Shown here in pieces: positions 11,624 to 22,772 of a stretch of DNA of 64,000 nucleotides. Location of the stretch: assembly GCA_964035575.1 (NCBI GenBank), contig OZ037894.1, positions 248,001-312,000 on the forward strand, given 5' to 3'. The notes beneath the pieces were generated by a model. It did no database searches and had not been told where the DNA came from. It worked only from the letters and a program-made list of their open reading frames with translations. The position numbers and the translations under genes were made by a program. This DNA comes from Rhynchopus sp. YZ270_cl-10 (Eukaryota > Euglenozoa > Diplonemea > Diplonemida > Diplonemidae). Positions within the stretch are counted from its first letter, which is position 1; each line of letters begins with the position of its first letter.

Positions 11624-12457
11624 ATGACCCACCAACCTCGTCTGCATAATAAGGTGTGCATTGTTACTGGAGCAGCAAGCGGGATTGGACGTGGTATTAC
11701 GGAGGTCTTCGCTGAGCATGGTGCGTGTGTTGCGATGTTCGATTTGACAAGTCTGGAGGAGACTGTGCTTGCGGTGCAGGAGACGATGAAGCAGCGTGGT
11801 GCTCCGTTTGTTGCGGAGGAACGCCTTCTGTTGGTGCGCTGCGACATCACAGACGAACGCCAGCTTGCCCGCAGTGTGCAGGCAGTTCTCGAGAAGTGGG
11901 GCCGCAAAATCAGCGTCGTTGTGAATAATGCGGCACGCTTCGTCTTCCGCGACGTCCTCAGCGCCTCAGGAAGCGACTGGGATGCATCGTTAAGCACCAA
12001 CATCAAAGGCCACGCTCTCGTTCAGAAACACAGCATACCCCACATGGTGCACGACGGCACCGGAGCGATAGTGAACGTCGCCAGCGTTTCCGCGTTCATC
12101 GCACAACCCAACATGGTGACCTATTCCGTAACCAAAGCCGCCATCATGCAGATGACACGGAACACAGCATTGGACCTATGGGGCAGGTATAAGATACGCT
12201 GCAACGCAGTCTGTCCAGGCGCGATCCTCACCCCTGCTACTTATGCGCACTTCGAAGGCGAAAAGAAAAAGTTCCCAGAAAAGAACCTCACCTTCGACGC
12301 CTTTGTGAAGGAGATGAACGGCGGCATTATCGACAGACTCGGCACTACCCGCGAGGTTGGCAGTGCCGCAATGTTTCTTGCCAGCGAGGAGTCATCCTTC
12401 TGCACAGGGTCTGCACTCATGGTCGACGGCGGTTGGTCGACAGCGCCAACCCTCTGA
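11624..12457 (+). CDS. Short-chain dehydrogenase/reductase (SDR)
   Basis: A 277-residue classical SDR. The cofactor loop TGAASGIG spans residues 15-22. Asp40 at the end of strand 2 favours NAD(H) over NADP(H). The NNA motif is at 101-103. The catalytic tetrad is intact: Asn126, Ser154, Tyr167 and Lys171 (YSVTK). NAVCPGAI follows the active site and a VDGGW motif lies near the C-terminus, as in most classical SDRs. The fold oxidises alcohols or reduces carbonyls; the substrate cannot be read from sequence. I chose the ATG at 11624 because TTTACAG just before it looks like a splice acceptor and the protein then starts ten residues before the first strand. An ATG at 11591 would add 11 residues. 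No targeting signal is evident. Confidence 0.93.
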   Translation: MTHQPRLHNKVCIVTGAASGIGRGITEVFAEHGACVAMFDLTSLEETVLAVQETMKQRGAPFVAEERLLLVRCDITDERQLARSVQAVLEKWGRKISVVVNNAARFVFRDVLSASGSDWDASLSTNIKGHALVQKHSIPHMVHDGTGAIVNVASVSAFIAQPNMVTYSVTKAAIMQMTRNTALDLWGRYKIRCNAVCPGAILTPATYAHFEGEKKKFPEKNLTFDAFVKEMNGGIIDRLGTTREVGSAAMFLASEESSFCTGSALMVDGGWSTAPTL

Positions 12458-12982
12458 GAAAAAGGGAGAAAAAGGGGGACAAAGTACAAAAGAAAGATAT
12501 AGAAACTGCCTGGTTGGATCTAAGCGGGTCTAAGATATGCTGTGCATCACTTTAAAACCATACACAAAGAGTCGCCTTACGATTAAAGGCGATTGTAATG
12601 TACCATCGTTCCAGAAGAACCCCTCTCAGTTCACAGGGTAGATAGATCCTGTCTAAGTCCTCATCCCTCCTATAAGGTGCGTAGTGTGCTTTTGTACCCT
12701 CAGATGCTATATTAAAACGTCGTTTCTTTCCAATAATAACGTATCCATTTTTTCTCTCTCCCAACCACACACTCTCTACAAAAAGAAAGCCCCCCCTTCC
12801 TTTTCCCATATTTCCCCCTCTCTCTCCTTATCCTTCCTTCAACTTCAGAAAAGCGGTTTTTATTCCGCTTCTGCGGTTCTTTTGTTTCATATCGACTTGA
12901 CTTACTCCCCTCTCCTTATCTAAGGTCAACTAGTCTTTGACTCAGCAAAAAAAACAAACAAACAAACTTTCATTCCTCTCTA
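12458..12982. other. Intergenic region with small hairpin
   Basis: A hairpin TCGCCTT facing AAGGCGA lies near 12570-12592, downstream of the SDR stop. The second half (12730-12850) is a strong C/T-rich tract typical of the leaders in this window. No gene or clear mobile element is seen. Confidence 0.5.
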
Positions 12983-13861
12983 ATGAGCGAGACCCACACA
13001 TTGTCACAATGTGGGTCTGTTGCAGCATCTGCTGCTGCCACCCCAGAAGGAGGTCTCCTCCCTTCTCCTTTTAGCTCCCCGGTGATACCGTTGGGGGTTG
13101 ATGAATCTGAGTCTTCTGCGCCTTTTACGCCTTGTGTTTGCAGGTTAGGTGACGGAGGGGGGGTTGCGGAGGAGAGATGGTGGGCTCGTCTAGCGCAGCT
13201 GTTGTCGTGGGCAGTGCAGGAGGAGCATCGTGAGGGTGACATCCATTTGGCATTGAGCTGTTATACAGAGGCAGTGTTGCTGGTGTATCGTGCCGTGGCA
13301 CGCCCAGGGGTAGACCCTGGGGATAAGGCAGCATTGAAGGCAACGCTTGCCTGTTGGACACATCGCGCGCTTTTATTGCAAAGTATCATAGCAGAAGAGG
13401 GTGTCACCCAAGCAGCGCACCCCCTGCTCAAACCCCTCCCATCCTGTATCAAAGAGCGGCCTTTGCATGTAGAGTTTCAAACCGACCTTCATAATGATCC
13501 GTTGTTGCGTGACGTGGCGCTTTCGAGAAGAGAAGGGGAAGGGGAAGAGGAAGAGAAACGGCCGGAACCGATCGCAGTGTTGACAGCAGTGCATGCGGCA
13601 GCGAGTTTGGATTTGCCGTTGCCGCCTTCTGTAGCGCCGGTGAGGCAGGCAGAGGTGTGCGCGCCGCCGGAAAACCGTAGTGGTGTGTGGGGGGGAGGAG
13701 GGGGAGTAGGTGGTGGTGGTGGTGGTGCAGTGGTGGGCAGTGTTGATGACGACGACTTCGCTGCCGTGTTTGATAAATACCTCAGAAAACACAAAAGAGG
13801 TGCGGAAGAGGATGAATTATACCGAAGAGGGGATTCCAGAGCGTTTCTTCACCCTACTTAA
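12983..13861 (+). CDS. MIT-like domain protein
   Basis: A 292-residue protein. Residues about 66-136 form three helices with the spacing of an MIT (microtubule interacting and trafficking) domain: AQLLSWAVQEEHREGD, then LALSCYTEAVLLVYRAV, then ALKATLACWTHRALLLQSII. MIT domains bind ESCRT-III tails, as in VPS4 and spastin, and many are coupled to an ATPase or protease. None is attached here, so this would be an adaptor-type protein. The region 230-250 is a glycine run from a GGT microsatellite, followed by an acidic patch and a basic C-terminus. It starts 16 bases after a short pyrimidine tract. The MIT call is by pattern and should be tested by profile search. Confidence 0.7.
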   Translation: MSETHTLSQCGSVAASAAATPEGGLLPSPFSSPVIPLGVDESESSAPFTPCVCRLGDGGGVAEERWWARLAQLLSWAVQEEHREGDIHLALSCYTEAVLLVYRAVARPGVDPGDKAALKATLACWTHRALLLQSIIAEEGVTQAAHPLLKPLPSCIKERPLHVEFQTDLHNDPLLRDVALSRREGEGEEEEKRPEPIAVLTAVHAAASLDLPLPPSVAPVRQAEVCAPPENRSGVWGGGGGVGGGGGGAVVGSVDDDDFAAVFDKYLRKHKRGAEEDELYRRGDSRAFLHPT

Positions 13862-14065
13862 CCCCATTTTTCTTTCTTAGTGCATTTAGAGCAAATAAAG
13901 AGAGTTTTTCTTCTTCTTTTGAATCTCCCAAAACATACTCCAAAAACCCCCATTTCAGGAAAAGGGTTAAAAAATTTTAACCAAGAGAGCTGGAGAGGGG
14001 TAAAGGGGATTAGGGGGAGGGGGGGAGGTAATTTTTTTCTTTTTTTTCTTTTTTTCCCTGGCCCC

Positions 14066-14098
<33 letters not shown>

Positions 14099-14108
14099 TT
14101 AGAACACT
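13862..14108. other. Short intergenic region with long T-run
   Basis: No gene is seen. A run of about 29 T ends near 14098, ten bases before the next ATG, and could serve as the pyrimidine tract for its acceptor. No TIR element is evident. Confidence 0.5.
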
Positions 14109-17100
14109 ATGCGAGAGGGGGATTGGGTGAAAACAGTTCTGTTGTTGCTGTGCTTCTTTGTACCGCAGGTGTTGTCCATTTGCGATGATGTGCCTGCAAT
14201 GGGGGCTGCGGAACTGGAGACGAACACAACTGTGGATTGGTCTCCTGAACGTGTCTGGGGGCATTGCTCTGACTTTCAATACTACCTTTTGCTGTTAAAA
14301 GAACTGAAGGGGATGAACGACGCACTTTGCTTTATTGAATCGTTTAATGCATTTCAACGGGTGCGCACTGAGCTGCAGAATCGCCCCAACGCCTGCATCG
14401 ACACACTTACCGTCCGCGGATGGATGATAAGGCAGGGTGTATGCTACATTGCCCTCGACGCCCCTCCCCTAGACTGCCTCACCGAGATCAAGCCGTCTCT
14501 CGCTGCTGTTGCCGCGCCGTGGGGTGTCTACTCGGAAGAGAACACCACGAAGGTTGGGCCAATGGAGGGGACTGCCACACAGATACCAGGGGATGTGTGT
14601 TACACGACAGCAGAAGAGGATCTGTGTGGGCTGTCGTTCAGGCGTGGGAGCAGCAACGTTGCGGGGGACCTGCTTTACTGCAAGACAAGCAACGCTGTGT
14701 TACACCCACGCGACACAACAGAGGGGTGCTGCGTCTCACAGGACCGGTGTGAAGCAGGCGCTCTCTACAAAATCCCCTCTGTACCAACGCCGCACTTCTC
14801 CTCTCTCTGTGATTGTCCGCAGGGTGCTGTGAAGGGTGGGTACTTCTGTGCGCACCTAGTTACGCAGACGTGCTCTACAATGCCTCAGGTCTCCTCTACA
14901 CGTCAGGTATATACTCTGCACTGCGGTGAAGGGGAGTTGGAGTGCTACGCTGGTCACGGTGAAGACAATCTTGTGACACCCAGCACCGTGTGGGGCATAT
15001 ATGACTGTGATGGGCAAGACAACACCCCTGAGTCCTGGATATTCGCGACGGTGCTCTGTGTGAAGAACAAAAACACCACCTACGGAGATCCACCCGTCTG
15101 CTACCCTCCTAACGAAGAGCTCAGATGTGAATATGGAATCCATGAGTCCGACCCAGGTGTCCTCAAGTACGCACCGAAGGTGCTCCTTCTGACCTTCCGC
15201 ATCCAGGACCCAACGGCATACCTGGACAAAGTGTCCAGCCTCATCTGGAGGCTGCTGGGCTCCCAGTTGAGCGGCCGCGAACTGAAGTTCCTCTACCTTT
15301 GCCCAGCGGAGGCGTGCAGAGGGAAAGAGGGGTGTCCTCCGACAGAGGAGAAACGCACGCTGGCCAAGTATGTGTTTCCCCCCGTCCCCCACACGCTGTG
15401 TCCAAGATTATCTGCCTGGTCTGTAAATCAAATGGAACGCCCTTGAGATTTTTACACATTGTGACCCACCTCCTTACTTCTTCTTCTTCTTCTTCTTTTT
15501 TTTTTTTTTTGGAATGGCGACTGCTCAAGGCGAATCAATGCACATACAATCTTCGCTCAACATGAACCCCCTCCCTTGCAGATGCAGCAAGGACCCACGG
15601 GTGATCGACAGATCCTTTATTGACCACTTCGAAGGGACGGAGGTTGCGCTTGAGGTGGGCTTTGCAGACGTGACAGAGGTATGCTAAAGCTCGCCCCCTA
15701 CGAATTGCGCCGTAGGAGAGGGCCACTCTTCCTAACATGAGCGAAGAAGTGGCCAATTTAACATTTGCATACAGTCAAAACGGTAATGTTGGCGGTGTTG
15801 TACATTGTTTCGCCGGTTATTTTAAAATTAGTTATTGAGGTGATCCAGCGCACACTTTTCCACACTTTTTCACACCGTGAAAACATGTGAAAATAAGTGA
15901 AAACGTGTGAAACCAAGGTGAAAATGTGTGAAATCAAGTGAAAACATGTGAAACCATGTGAAAATGTGTGAAACCATGTGAAAATATGTGAAACCATGTA
16001 AAAACATGTGAAACCATGTGAAAACATGTGAAACCATGTGAAAATGTGTGAAACCAAGTGAAAATATGTGAAACCATGTGAAAATATGTGAAACCATGTG
16101 AAACCAAGTGAAACCAAGTGAAAATGTGTGAAACCATGTGAAAACACCAAGTTTTTTTTCTGGAGGAATCCACTCAGAGTGCGTGAAGCAGTTTTTTTTT
16201 CACTTTCGTACACACTTTTTCACACCGTGAAACCATGTGAAAATGTGTGAAACCAAGTGAAAATGTGTGAAACCATGTGAAAATGTGTGAAAATGTGTGA
16301 AACCAAGTGAAAATGTGTGAAAAAGCGTGAGACTGGATCACCTCAGTTATTGTTTTTTTATTTTATTTTTTTTGTTTCTTGAAATATTCAAAACTGATTG
16401 TGTTTTGGAAGCTAAGATCTCAATTAACTCTCTCTCCCTTCTACTTCCTCTTCCCTTACAGTGGATGCAAATCAATTTCTTTGCGAAGCTCATGGAAATT
16501 GATGGCTGGGATGCAGAGACACGTGCAAAGTACACCACGGTCAACTTCACGGGGGTCTCCATGACGTTCCCCATGGCCTCCGTGGTTGTGAAGAGCACGG
16601 ACGAGGGGAGGAGTGCCCTGTGGGTGTGGCCGCTCATGGCAGCAATCATCCTGCTGTTGGTACTACTGATGATGATCGCCCACAGCAGGTGGAAGAAGGG
16701 GGCATGGGAACGGACCGAGCGACCATTAGACCTGAAGGAGGGCTTCCTCCAACATGAGGACTTTCTCGGACAAGAGATGATGTCTGAGCAGGACACTACT
16801 GAAGACGTGGTGCTGAGAGGGGATCTCTTTGAATCCAATGCAACAGACACCCCACGGCTGACCCAACAGAACCTCTTCAACAAGACCAACAGCTTAATAG
16901 TCCTGTCAAGTGAAGAACAGCTCCTAAGACAACATCTGCAAAAAACGAACGACGCAGTCACCACCTGGGCAGATCTTGCGGAGCAACCCAACGGACGAGA
17001 CCCGAACCTCACCCTCGGCGCGTCACAGCCCCTCTCATCGCATGACAGGGACTGTTCTAGCTCGGTCCCTACAGTGTCGTCCCTCCTCCGTGAGGGCCCC

Positions 17101-17133
17101 TGTGGGGGCAGCGAGCTGGAGCTTTCCATATGA
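14109..17133 (+). CDS. Three-exon type I membrane protein with Cys-rich ectodomain
   Basis: Exons: 14109-15367, 15582-15678 and 16462-17133, giving 675 residues in an unbroken frame. Both introns are GT-AG with donors GTATGT and GTATGC; exon 2 adds CSKDPRVIDRSFIDHFEG and more. Residues 1-23 are a signal peptide (hydrophobic core VLLLLCFFVPQVL). The ectodomain, to about 505, has many cysteines and several Asn-X-Ser/Thr sites. Residues about 506-525 (WPLMAAIILLLVLLMMIA) span the membrane, followed by basic HSRWKK and a roughly 150-residue cytoplasmic tail rich in acidic residues, Ser and Thr. This is a surface or endosomal receptor-like design. I do not recognise the family. Without splicing, exon 1 stops at 15446 with no membrane anchor. 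Confidence 0.8.
15368..15581 (+). other. Intron 1 of the type I membrane protein gene
   Basis: 214 bases with donor GTATGT and acceptor CCTCCCTTGCAG. It contains a CTT microsatellite and a T-run. Splicing joins a phase-2 exon end to exon 2 and removes the TGA at 15444-15446. Confidence 0.75.
15679..16461 (+). other. Intron 2 of the type I membrane protein gene
   Basis: 783 bases with donor GTATGC and acceptor CTTCCCTTACAG, phase 0. About two thirds of it is the TIR minisatellite element at 15837-16344, so the intron seems to have grown by that insertion. Confidence 0.75.
15837..16344. mobile_element. TIR element whose interior is a minisatellite
   Basis: Terminal inverted repeats GAGGTGATCCAG and CTGGATCACCTC are flanked by a 7-base direct duplication AGTTATT (15830-15836 and 16345-16351). 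The interior is an imperfect array of units of the form GTGAAAATGTGTGAAACCAT (about 15880-16330). The subterminal CACACTTTTTCACACCGTG occurs twice, near 15861 and 16209. No transposase is present. The duplication shows it arrived by insertion into an existing intron. Superfamily is not clear. Confidence 0.8.
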
Positions 17134-17786
17134 GTCTAGCCTTCAGGTGACACGGTACATAACGTTGGGGTCGGGGACCAGTGGGGAGGGGGAGGGGAGA
17201 GGGAGGTGTGGCGGTTAACAATGTGCGGTGTTTTTCTCAAAATTGGTGTTTTCTGTGAAATTGGAGGGGGGGTGTGGGATGTTGGGGGGGGGGGGGGGGA
17301 GGGTTTTCAGTATTTTTTTTAATTGAGAGTATGTGTCGTGGGTAAGCTCATTCGCTTCCCATTGCCCCCTTTTGTGATTGAATGATGTTGTGTGTCCGAG
17401 GTGCATTTCATCACTGTAGCTTTTATTTTTTGTATGTGGTCCTTGTGCTTTCATCCAAATGGCTGGCATCGTACGTGGGTCAGTCGGAGATGCATCAATA
17501 ACTACAGTGTTACATATGTTTATACATTCCACTGTTTCTCCAAAGGGGGGACGGTGGGGGCCAGTCTGCAGACTAACAAACTTTCCCATTTTTACGCATC
17601 GCATCCTGGACCGTGCGTACCCCAGATAAAAGCATATTTTCCCCCCCCTCCGCTCTTTTTACAAAAGTCGTGCATCCTCCACAAGGCTAGATTAATCACT
17701 AACCCAAGGATGTGTCTTTATTTTATGTTACTGGATCTACTGGCAGCGTTCCCTCCCCTTCCCCACCCCATTTTCTTTTATACCTT

Positions 17787-17870
17787 CAAGCGTAGCTTAA
17801 AAGGAGACATAGTTCCTCCGAAACGGTCGCCAAATCACCCCCTCTCCACTAGGGTAATTGAGCAATCAAA
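17787..17870 (+). repeat. Family K dispersed repeat
   Basis: A roughly 85-base sequence carrying CAAGCGTAGCTTAAAAGGAG, then CGGTCGCCAAATCACCCCC and AATTGAGCAATCA. A second close copy is at 52911-53000, in the same orientation as the genes. Fragments of the tail (GAGCAATCA or GCGATCAACG) recur near 18797 and 20196. Function is unknown. Confidence 0.65.
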
Positions 17871-17928
17871 AAACCCCCTTTCCCCCCTTTTACTCGATCT
17901 GAGTTACTATTTTTGGGGTAAAGATAGT

Positions 17929-17999
17929 GTGATCGAAGGTTACGTAGCGCACTGTAAAGACTTTGTGAAGACTTTTGTGAAGACTGGCGCTTCGATCAC
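17929..17999. repeat. Short inverted-repeat element
   Basis: GTGATCGAAG and CTTCGATCAC face each other across about 50 bases. The interior holds a small direct repeat (GACTTTGTGAA then GACTTTTGTGAA). It may be a MITE, but no target-site duplication is clear. Confidence 0.5.
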
Positions 18000-18423
18000 G
18001 CCAAAATATGTGTATACACGTGAGGCATAGCGGCCGTGAACATATTACTGTGATCCCTTAACTAAGGTCTCTTCGTCAAGTAAGGTCTTGGGTAGGGGGG
18101 CGTCACCGTAATAAAAGTTTACCGTAAAATAGCCTTGCTCCTTGCCGCTTTTTGGCAGGACTCAACATAGTGTTCACTGTGATTATTTAAATGTCGGTCG
18201 CGATTTTTCGGGGGTAAAATTGCCCTTTTTGTGGCTTTAGATAAAATTGCAGGCATACAGCTCGGGGACAGAGATTGGGGTCGGATCAATGGGAGGGGTG
18301 GCGGTGTTCACTCTTTCCCAAAAATTTTCCGGTCAAACTATGTTCTGGTCCAACATTTTTATAGACACGGTATCTATTTTTTTTTTTTTTTTTTGAATAT
18401 ACGACAGTGACTCCGCTAGGTAC

Positions 18424-18690
18424 TAAAGTTCTGTTGATTGTCAACAGAACTTTTTGAAAATGGGGAAAAAAAAAAAAAAAAAAAAAGTTCTGCTGAGTGG
18501 TTCAGACCCGTTCTACCTGTCAAAAAAGCTCAGGAGAAGAAAATATGGAGAGGTGAGTGCTCAAACGTCCCAAAAAAGTCAAAATCGGGCGTTGGAAAAA
18601 AAAAAAGTTGCGTACCGTGCGCCTGCGGCGCAAGCATGTACCCCACCACGTGGATCATCAACAGAACATTTTCAAAATCGGAAATCCTAG
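18424..18690 (+). repeat. Dispersed repeat, inverted relative of 7035-7246
   Basis: It starts with the palindrome AAAGTTCTGTTGA then TCAACAGAACTTT, continues through GTTCAGACCCGTTCTACC and ends in the GC-rich core CGTACCGTGCGCCTGCGGCG. The copy near 7.1 kb runs the other way. The GC-rich core also occurs alone near 48450. Frames in it are not believable proteins. Confidence 0.65.
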
Positions 18691-19657
18691 CGGAGAGCCT
18701 GATATACGAGAATCGTCATATAAAAATAACTCTGTTTTTAGATAGTGCTTGCCGAATTACTCCCCAGATGCATTCACTCAGGGACACTAATTCGAGCGAT
18801 CAACGAAAAAAACTTTCTCTCTTTTTTTCCTTGTTTTCGTTTCTTTTGACTGAATATCTATCTAAAAAAGAGTTTTATTTTTTGCGTACTGAGATGTCAT
18901 GGTCCGACTGGCTAATATCCATTTTTTTTTATACTCTTTCGCTACTGCAAAACTACCAAAGGAAAACGGTCTTTCCAGCGTCCTCCCCCCTCCCCCCTCC
19001 CCCCCAATCTCATACCTTCTCTTTCCCCCCTTCGTTCAGTCTCAAATCAGGTTTGGTTCGTCTCTTCTTTGCTTTTCTATCCTTCCCCGTTCACTTTCTT
19101 CTCCGCCTTCTGTTGCACTACTTTAGAAGAAGAACTTCATGTTTTGGCACAGCTTGGTCGCGCTACTTAAAAGGATATTACGTGGGCGCCATCTTCCCCG
19201 TGGAGACTGGCTACAAAGTGGCAGCACGTTCCTGTCGTTTGCCCAACATTCTTTTTTTTTAAAGGTAACCAGTGCAGTGAAGGTAACTGTCACGAGAGGG
19301 TTTTATGTTTCAAGTCATTTTTTCTTTTTAAAGGTACAGCCAACCACCACCCCACATCGCTCCTTTGAGGTTCTTCCTAACCCCTCTCTGCGACCTTTCG
19401 TATCGCAGATTTTGTTAAAAATTTCCCCTTCCGTTACAACGGAAAAATCGGTGAACCAACGGGACGGCTCATATGAAGCCGTATGAGCGCGCAGGGATAA
19501 CAATTTGACAAGATCAGTTGTAGTTTCCCCCCCGCAAAAAATTGACCGATTTTCTTACGTCAAGCACTAATAAAAAATGTTAGTTAAATGTACCCCTGAG
19601 GCCCAAAAAAAACCAGAATCTTGGAATAAACACTGCCCGTATCTTCAAAAAAAAAAA

Positions 19658-19712
19658 ATAGTGGAGCACACTCTAGGGTGGCTACACTAATACAACCAAG
19701 TTTTCAAAAAAA
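19658..19712 (+). repeat. Family E repeat copy
   Basis: This copy carries ATAGTGGAGCACACTCTAGG then GGCTACACTAATACAACC and ends CAAGTTTTC plus an A-run. See the entry at 42418 for the family. Confidence 0.75.
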
Positions 19713-20503
19713 ACAATACTCTTCTTTCTTCTCTTTGACATCTCTCGATTCTTCTCTTCTAAGTGTCGCGAGGCTTTTAGTTTACCGTACAATTTTTTAT
19801 TTCCTTCTCTCCAACTTTTTTACCGCAAAAAAAGAGGAGATGCTGGACAAAGAACTCTGCCCTTTCCTTAAATAATTTTTCATCTTAATCATTTATTGTG
19901 CCCTCTGTGTGGACCTTTTGGGATGATCTTTTTTGTATGGCAAGAACCCGGTCCCCCTTCTCAGATGTGTACGCCTGCCTCTGTGTGTTAGTCTTCCAAG
20001 TTTTCTCCTTTCTTTTGGTCTCAAAGAGGTTCCCTCTGCACGGCCAGTCAGTGGGAGCGTATTGCAGTAATAAACATATCAACAAAGAATATTTATTGCA
20101 CACTTTACCCACGAACAAACTTTTTAAAGTCAATAACGCGTAGTTTCCAAAGGAGAAACAATAACTGAGAAACGGCGCCAATTTACCCAACAGGGTCATT
20201 GAGCAATCAGCGATTTTTTTTTTTTAATCATATGCACCAATGGTTGTTTTTGGCGCTTCCCGGGGGTATGCATTTCACAATTTTTCACAAAATGTGACAA
20301 GTTTTCACAAGTTTTGTGTTTTGTTTTGGTGTAGCTGAAATGGGGTGCTATTTTTGTGCTATTTTCTGCTATTCTGGGCATCCGGATTTTTTGGTGCAGC
20401 TGAAGGGTGGTACTATTTTGTGCTACTTTCTGCTATTTTGGGGTCGTCGGCCACACCATGTTTTGTTTTGTTTTGTTTTGTAGTTTTGCTTCGCTTAAAC
20501 CTG

Positions 20504-21379
20504 TTTGGGGCTGAGGAGATGCAGAATTCCGCTGGGGTGGTCAGAGCCACCCTTGTGTGACACCTTCTGTACTTCGTCATCTGTGCTGATGACAACGGCA
20601 TCGGGAGGAGGAGCGGTGCGTCCTCTGGATTCACGTTGGAGTGGCATGGTTGTTCGTAAGGCACCGTTTTGATAAACGTCATCACTGAATGGATCGTCTT
20701 CTTTCGTGTAGATGTCCCAACTGCTTTGGTTCAGTGTGTCTGCATAGGAGACGCATCTATAGTGTTTTTGTTTTTGTTTTTGGCAAAGAGGAAATAGAAT
20801 CGACGGAAGGTGCGTGTGCAAAATGGTTGTTCATTTGGTATTTGTTCTCCACCACTCTCGTTCTCATACAGCGAAAATCACAACTTTTTTGCAGAGCGAT
20901 GAACGAAAAAAATGGTCTTTGTTTTCTTTTTATTCACTTGTCATATCCTGAACGCTGATTCTATATTTTGCCACGTAGGTTGGACCCAAAGTCGCAATCC
21001 GAGAGGGCACTATTAGAGAATGTGACCGACTGCACGTTGTCTGTTGCTCTAAAATGCTCTTGCTCAAAAATACCAAAGTTAATGCCCTAATTTTTCCCGG
21101 TCCAAATTAGGGGGGAATAACACCCACATAAAAAGGTGATTATTGTATTGTCTTACTGTGCGGGTATACTTCCCCCATCGTCTCTCGTCCCTACCCACAC
21201 AGGTGTGAGGTTGGTGAACGTTTCGACCCAGATTTGATATCCAACACTACAGTTGTTTTGTCTTCTTTGTTAGTAGCCTCATTCGTATCCCCCAACCCCC
21301 TTAGCCTTGTTTCCATCCTCAACCGTGTTACTTTATCGTCTTTTCTGTTTTGTTTCTCCCCCCACCCAACGTAGTCCAT
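20504..21379 (-). CDS. Possible minus-strand coding patches (unplaced exons or a decayed gene)
   Basis: Three protein-like stretches appear on the minus strand: about 21379-21191 (with RLRMETRLRGLGDTNEATNK), 21075-20965 (with FEQEHFRATDNVQSVTFSNS) and 20770-20504 (with NQSSWDIYTKEDDPFSDD and DAVVISTDDEVQKVSHKGG). The last is the strongest, about 87 residues of mixed codon use unlike the surrounding repeats. No start codon in good context is seen, and no GTATGY donors join them, so this may be a relic. All other genes here are on the + strand. I do not recognise the protein. Some + strand frames in the same place are also open, so the strand itself is uncertain. Confidence 0.3.
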
Positions 21380-22233
21380 CGTGGTTCATCAGTCTCTTGC
21401 GTTACTCTCGCCTGTTCCGCACACGATAATTTTAGCTTGAACTGCCTGTACTCCAGACTTGAACCCCTTGTTTAGGGTCTAGTTAATTTTAGGGGTCTGT
21501 CACCTAGCAAGCCGGTCTAGTTAATATAACAAAATAGCCCTGGTTGGGGTGATTTGGAGTCTTTTTTTTCAGGACAATTCACTAGAGATTCACATAAATT
21601 TACAAAAATTCACACAAATTCGCAAAAAGTCACAAACCTTCACACGTGTGGCATATCGCATTTTTTCTTCTGCACCTCGGATTTTTGTGAATTTTTGTGT
21701 GTTTTTGGTGACTGTTGGTTGCCCCTCACTACCTCCATGAAATCCCAATTTTTTCCTTACTTAGGGTTGCTATAGGATACACACGTGGTGTCGATCCGAA
21801 TCAACTGACACACTGAACGTTTTTTTATGAGAACTTTTCTGTGTTTCTGTGTTTATGAACACACGGGGGAAAGCGCTCTCTGTGAGAGAGGGAGTTTAGT
21901 AACTGCGATGAAGGATTGCGATTGACGATTGGCGTTGTGTGTGTTAACCAGTTGGGTTCCTCGGTTGTTTGGGAACAGTTGCAAGTTGGTACTCTCATCA
22001 TGTACTTTATTGACAAAAAAGTTGCCTGCACTGCTCTAAAAACGTCGTTCTCGTGTGAAGGTATCTGAAGCCATTTGATTTACCCCGTTTTGGACCCTGT
22101 AGCCCGTCAGCGTCATGCCTTCACAGGGTCATAGTGTAGTTTAACTCTTTTCAACGGAGTGTCGGTGCTTGCGTCCCGGAGGCGTTTTGCACTGTCTACT
22201 TCACTTTTTTTTTTTTTTTTTTATCACATATTC

Positions 22234-22772
22234 CAGGGAAATAGCTTGGTTTTCCTCCAAAATCAGGAATTATGCGAAAGCGAAAAATTTTTTTGCCCGG
22301 TCGAAAGCGGTCGTTGCGCGCTTCGCGCAAGCCTCCCTGAGTGGAGAGGCGAAAGGTCAAAATGCGAGATAACAAAAAAACAACGGAATGTCCCTTATTA
22401 CGGAGCTTGGTTTTGCACCTTACGTTCCACTTTCCGTATGGAAAAAAATAAATGGCGCCGCAGGCGAAAAAAAAATAGGGTACGGTGTAAAAATGCTGGT
22501 TTACAACCACACAGTCACTCAACAAACCCTTTTTTGCGGAGCAAAAAAGGAAAATGGCGCCGCAGGCGAAAAAAAATAAGGGTATGGTACCTCTGCAAAC
22601 GCAGCGAGCGAAAATTTTAAGATTCCATCATTCCAGTCATTTGGGAGATCTGGGGGTCGGGCGAGGGGCCCCCAAAAGTGCCCAAAAATCCCTCTTTTTT
22701 TTTTTTTTTTTTCCCCCAAAAATCCAGAATTATGCGATGTCGCATAATTCGGTATATGGAGCTATTTCCCTG
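22234..22772. mobile_element. TIR element with 7-base target duplication
   Basis: Ends CAGGGAAATAGCT and AGCTATTTCCCTG are flanked by CATATTC on both sides (22227-22233 and 22773-22779). Subterminal parts also fold: AATTATGCGA appears near both ends. The interior contains a roughly 102-base tandem duplication beginning ATGGCGCCGCAGGCG (22451 and 22554). No transposase is present. The CAGGG start resembles hAT ends, but hAT duplications are 8 bases, so I leave the superfamily open. Confidence 0.75.

Noticed and set aside
15758-16213. Minus-strand frame with repeated FTWFHMFSHG-type units
   Set aside because: It is the translation of the minisatellite inside the intronic TIR element.
15368-16461. 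A single-intron model for the membrane protein using the donor GTAAAT at about 15429
   Set aside because: The frame would work, but it skips an exon with good splice sites (15582-15678) and uses a donor unlike the others. The three-exon model fits better.
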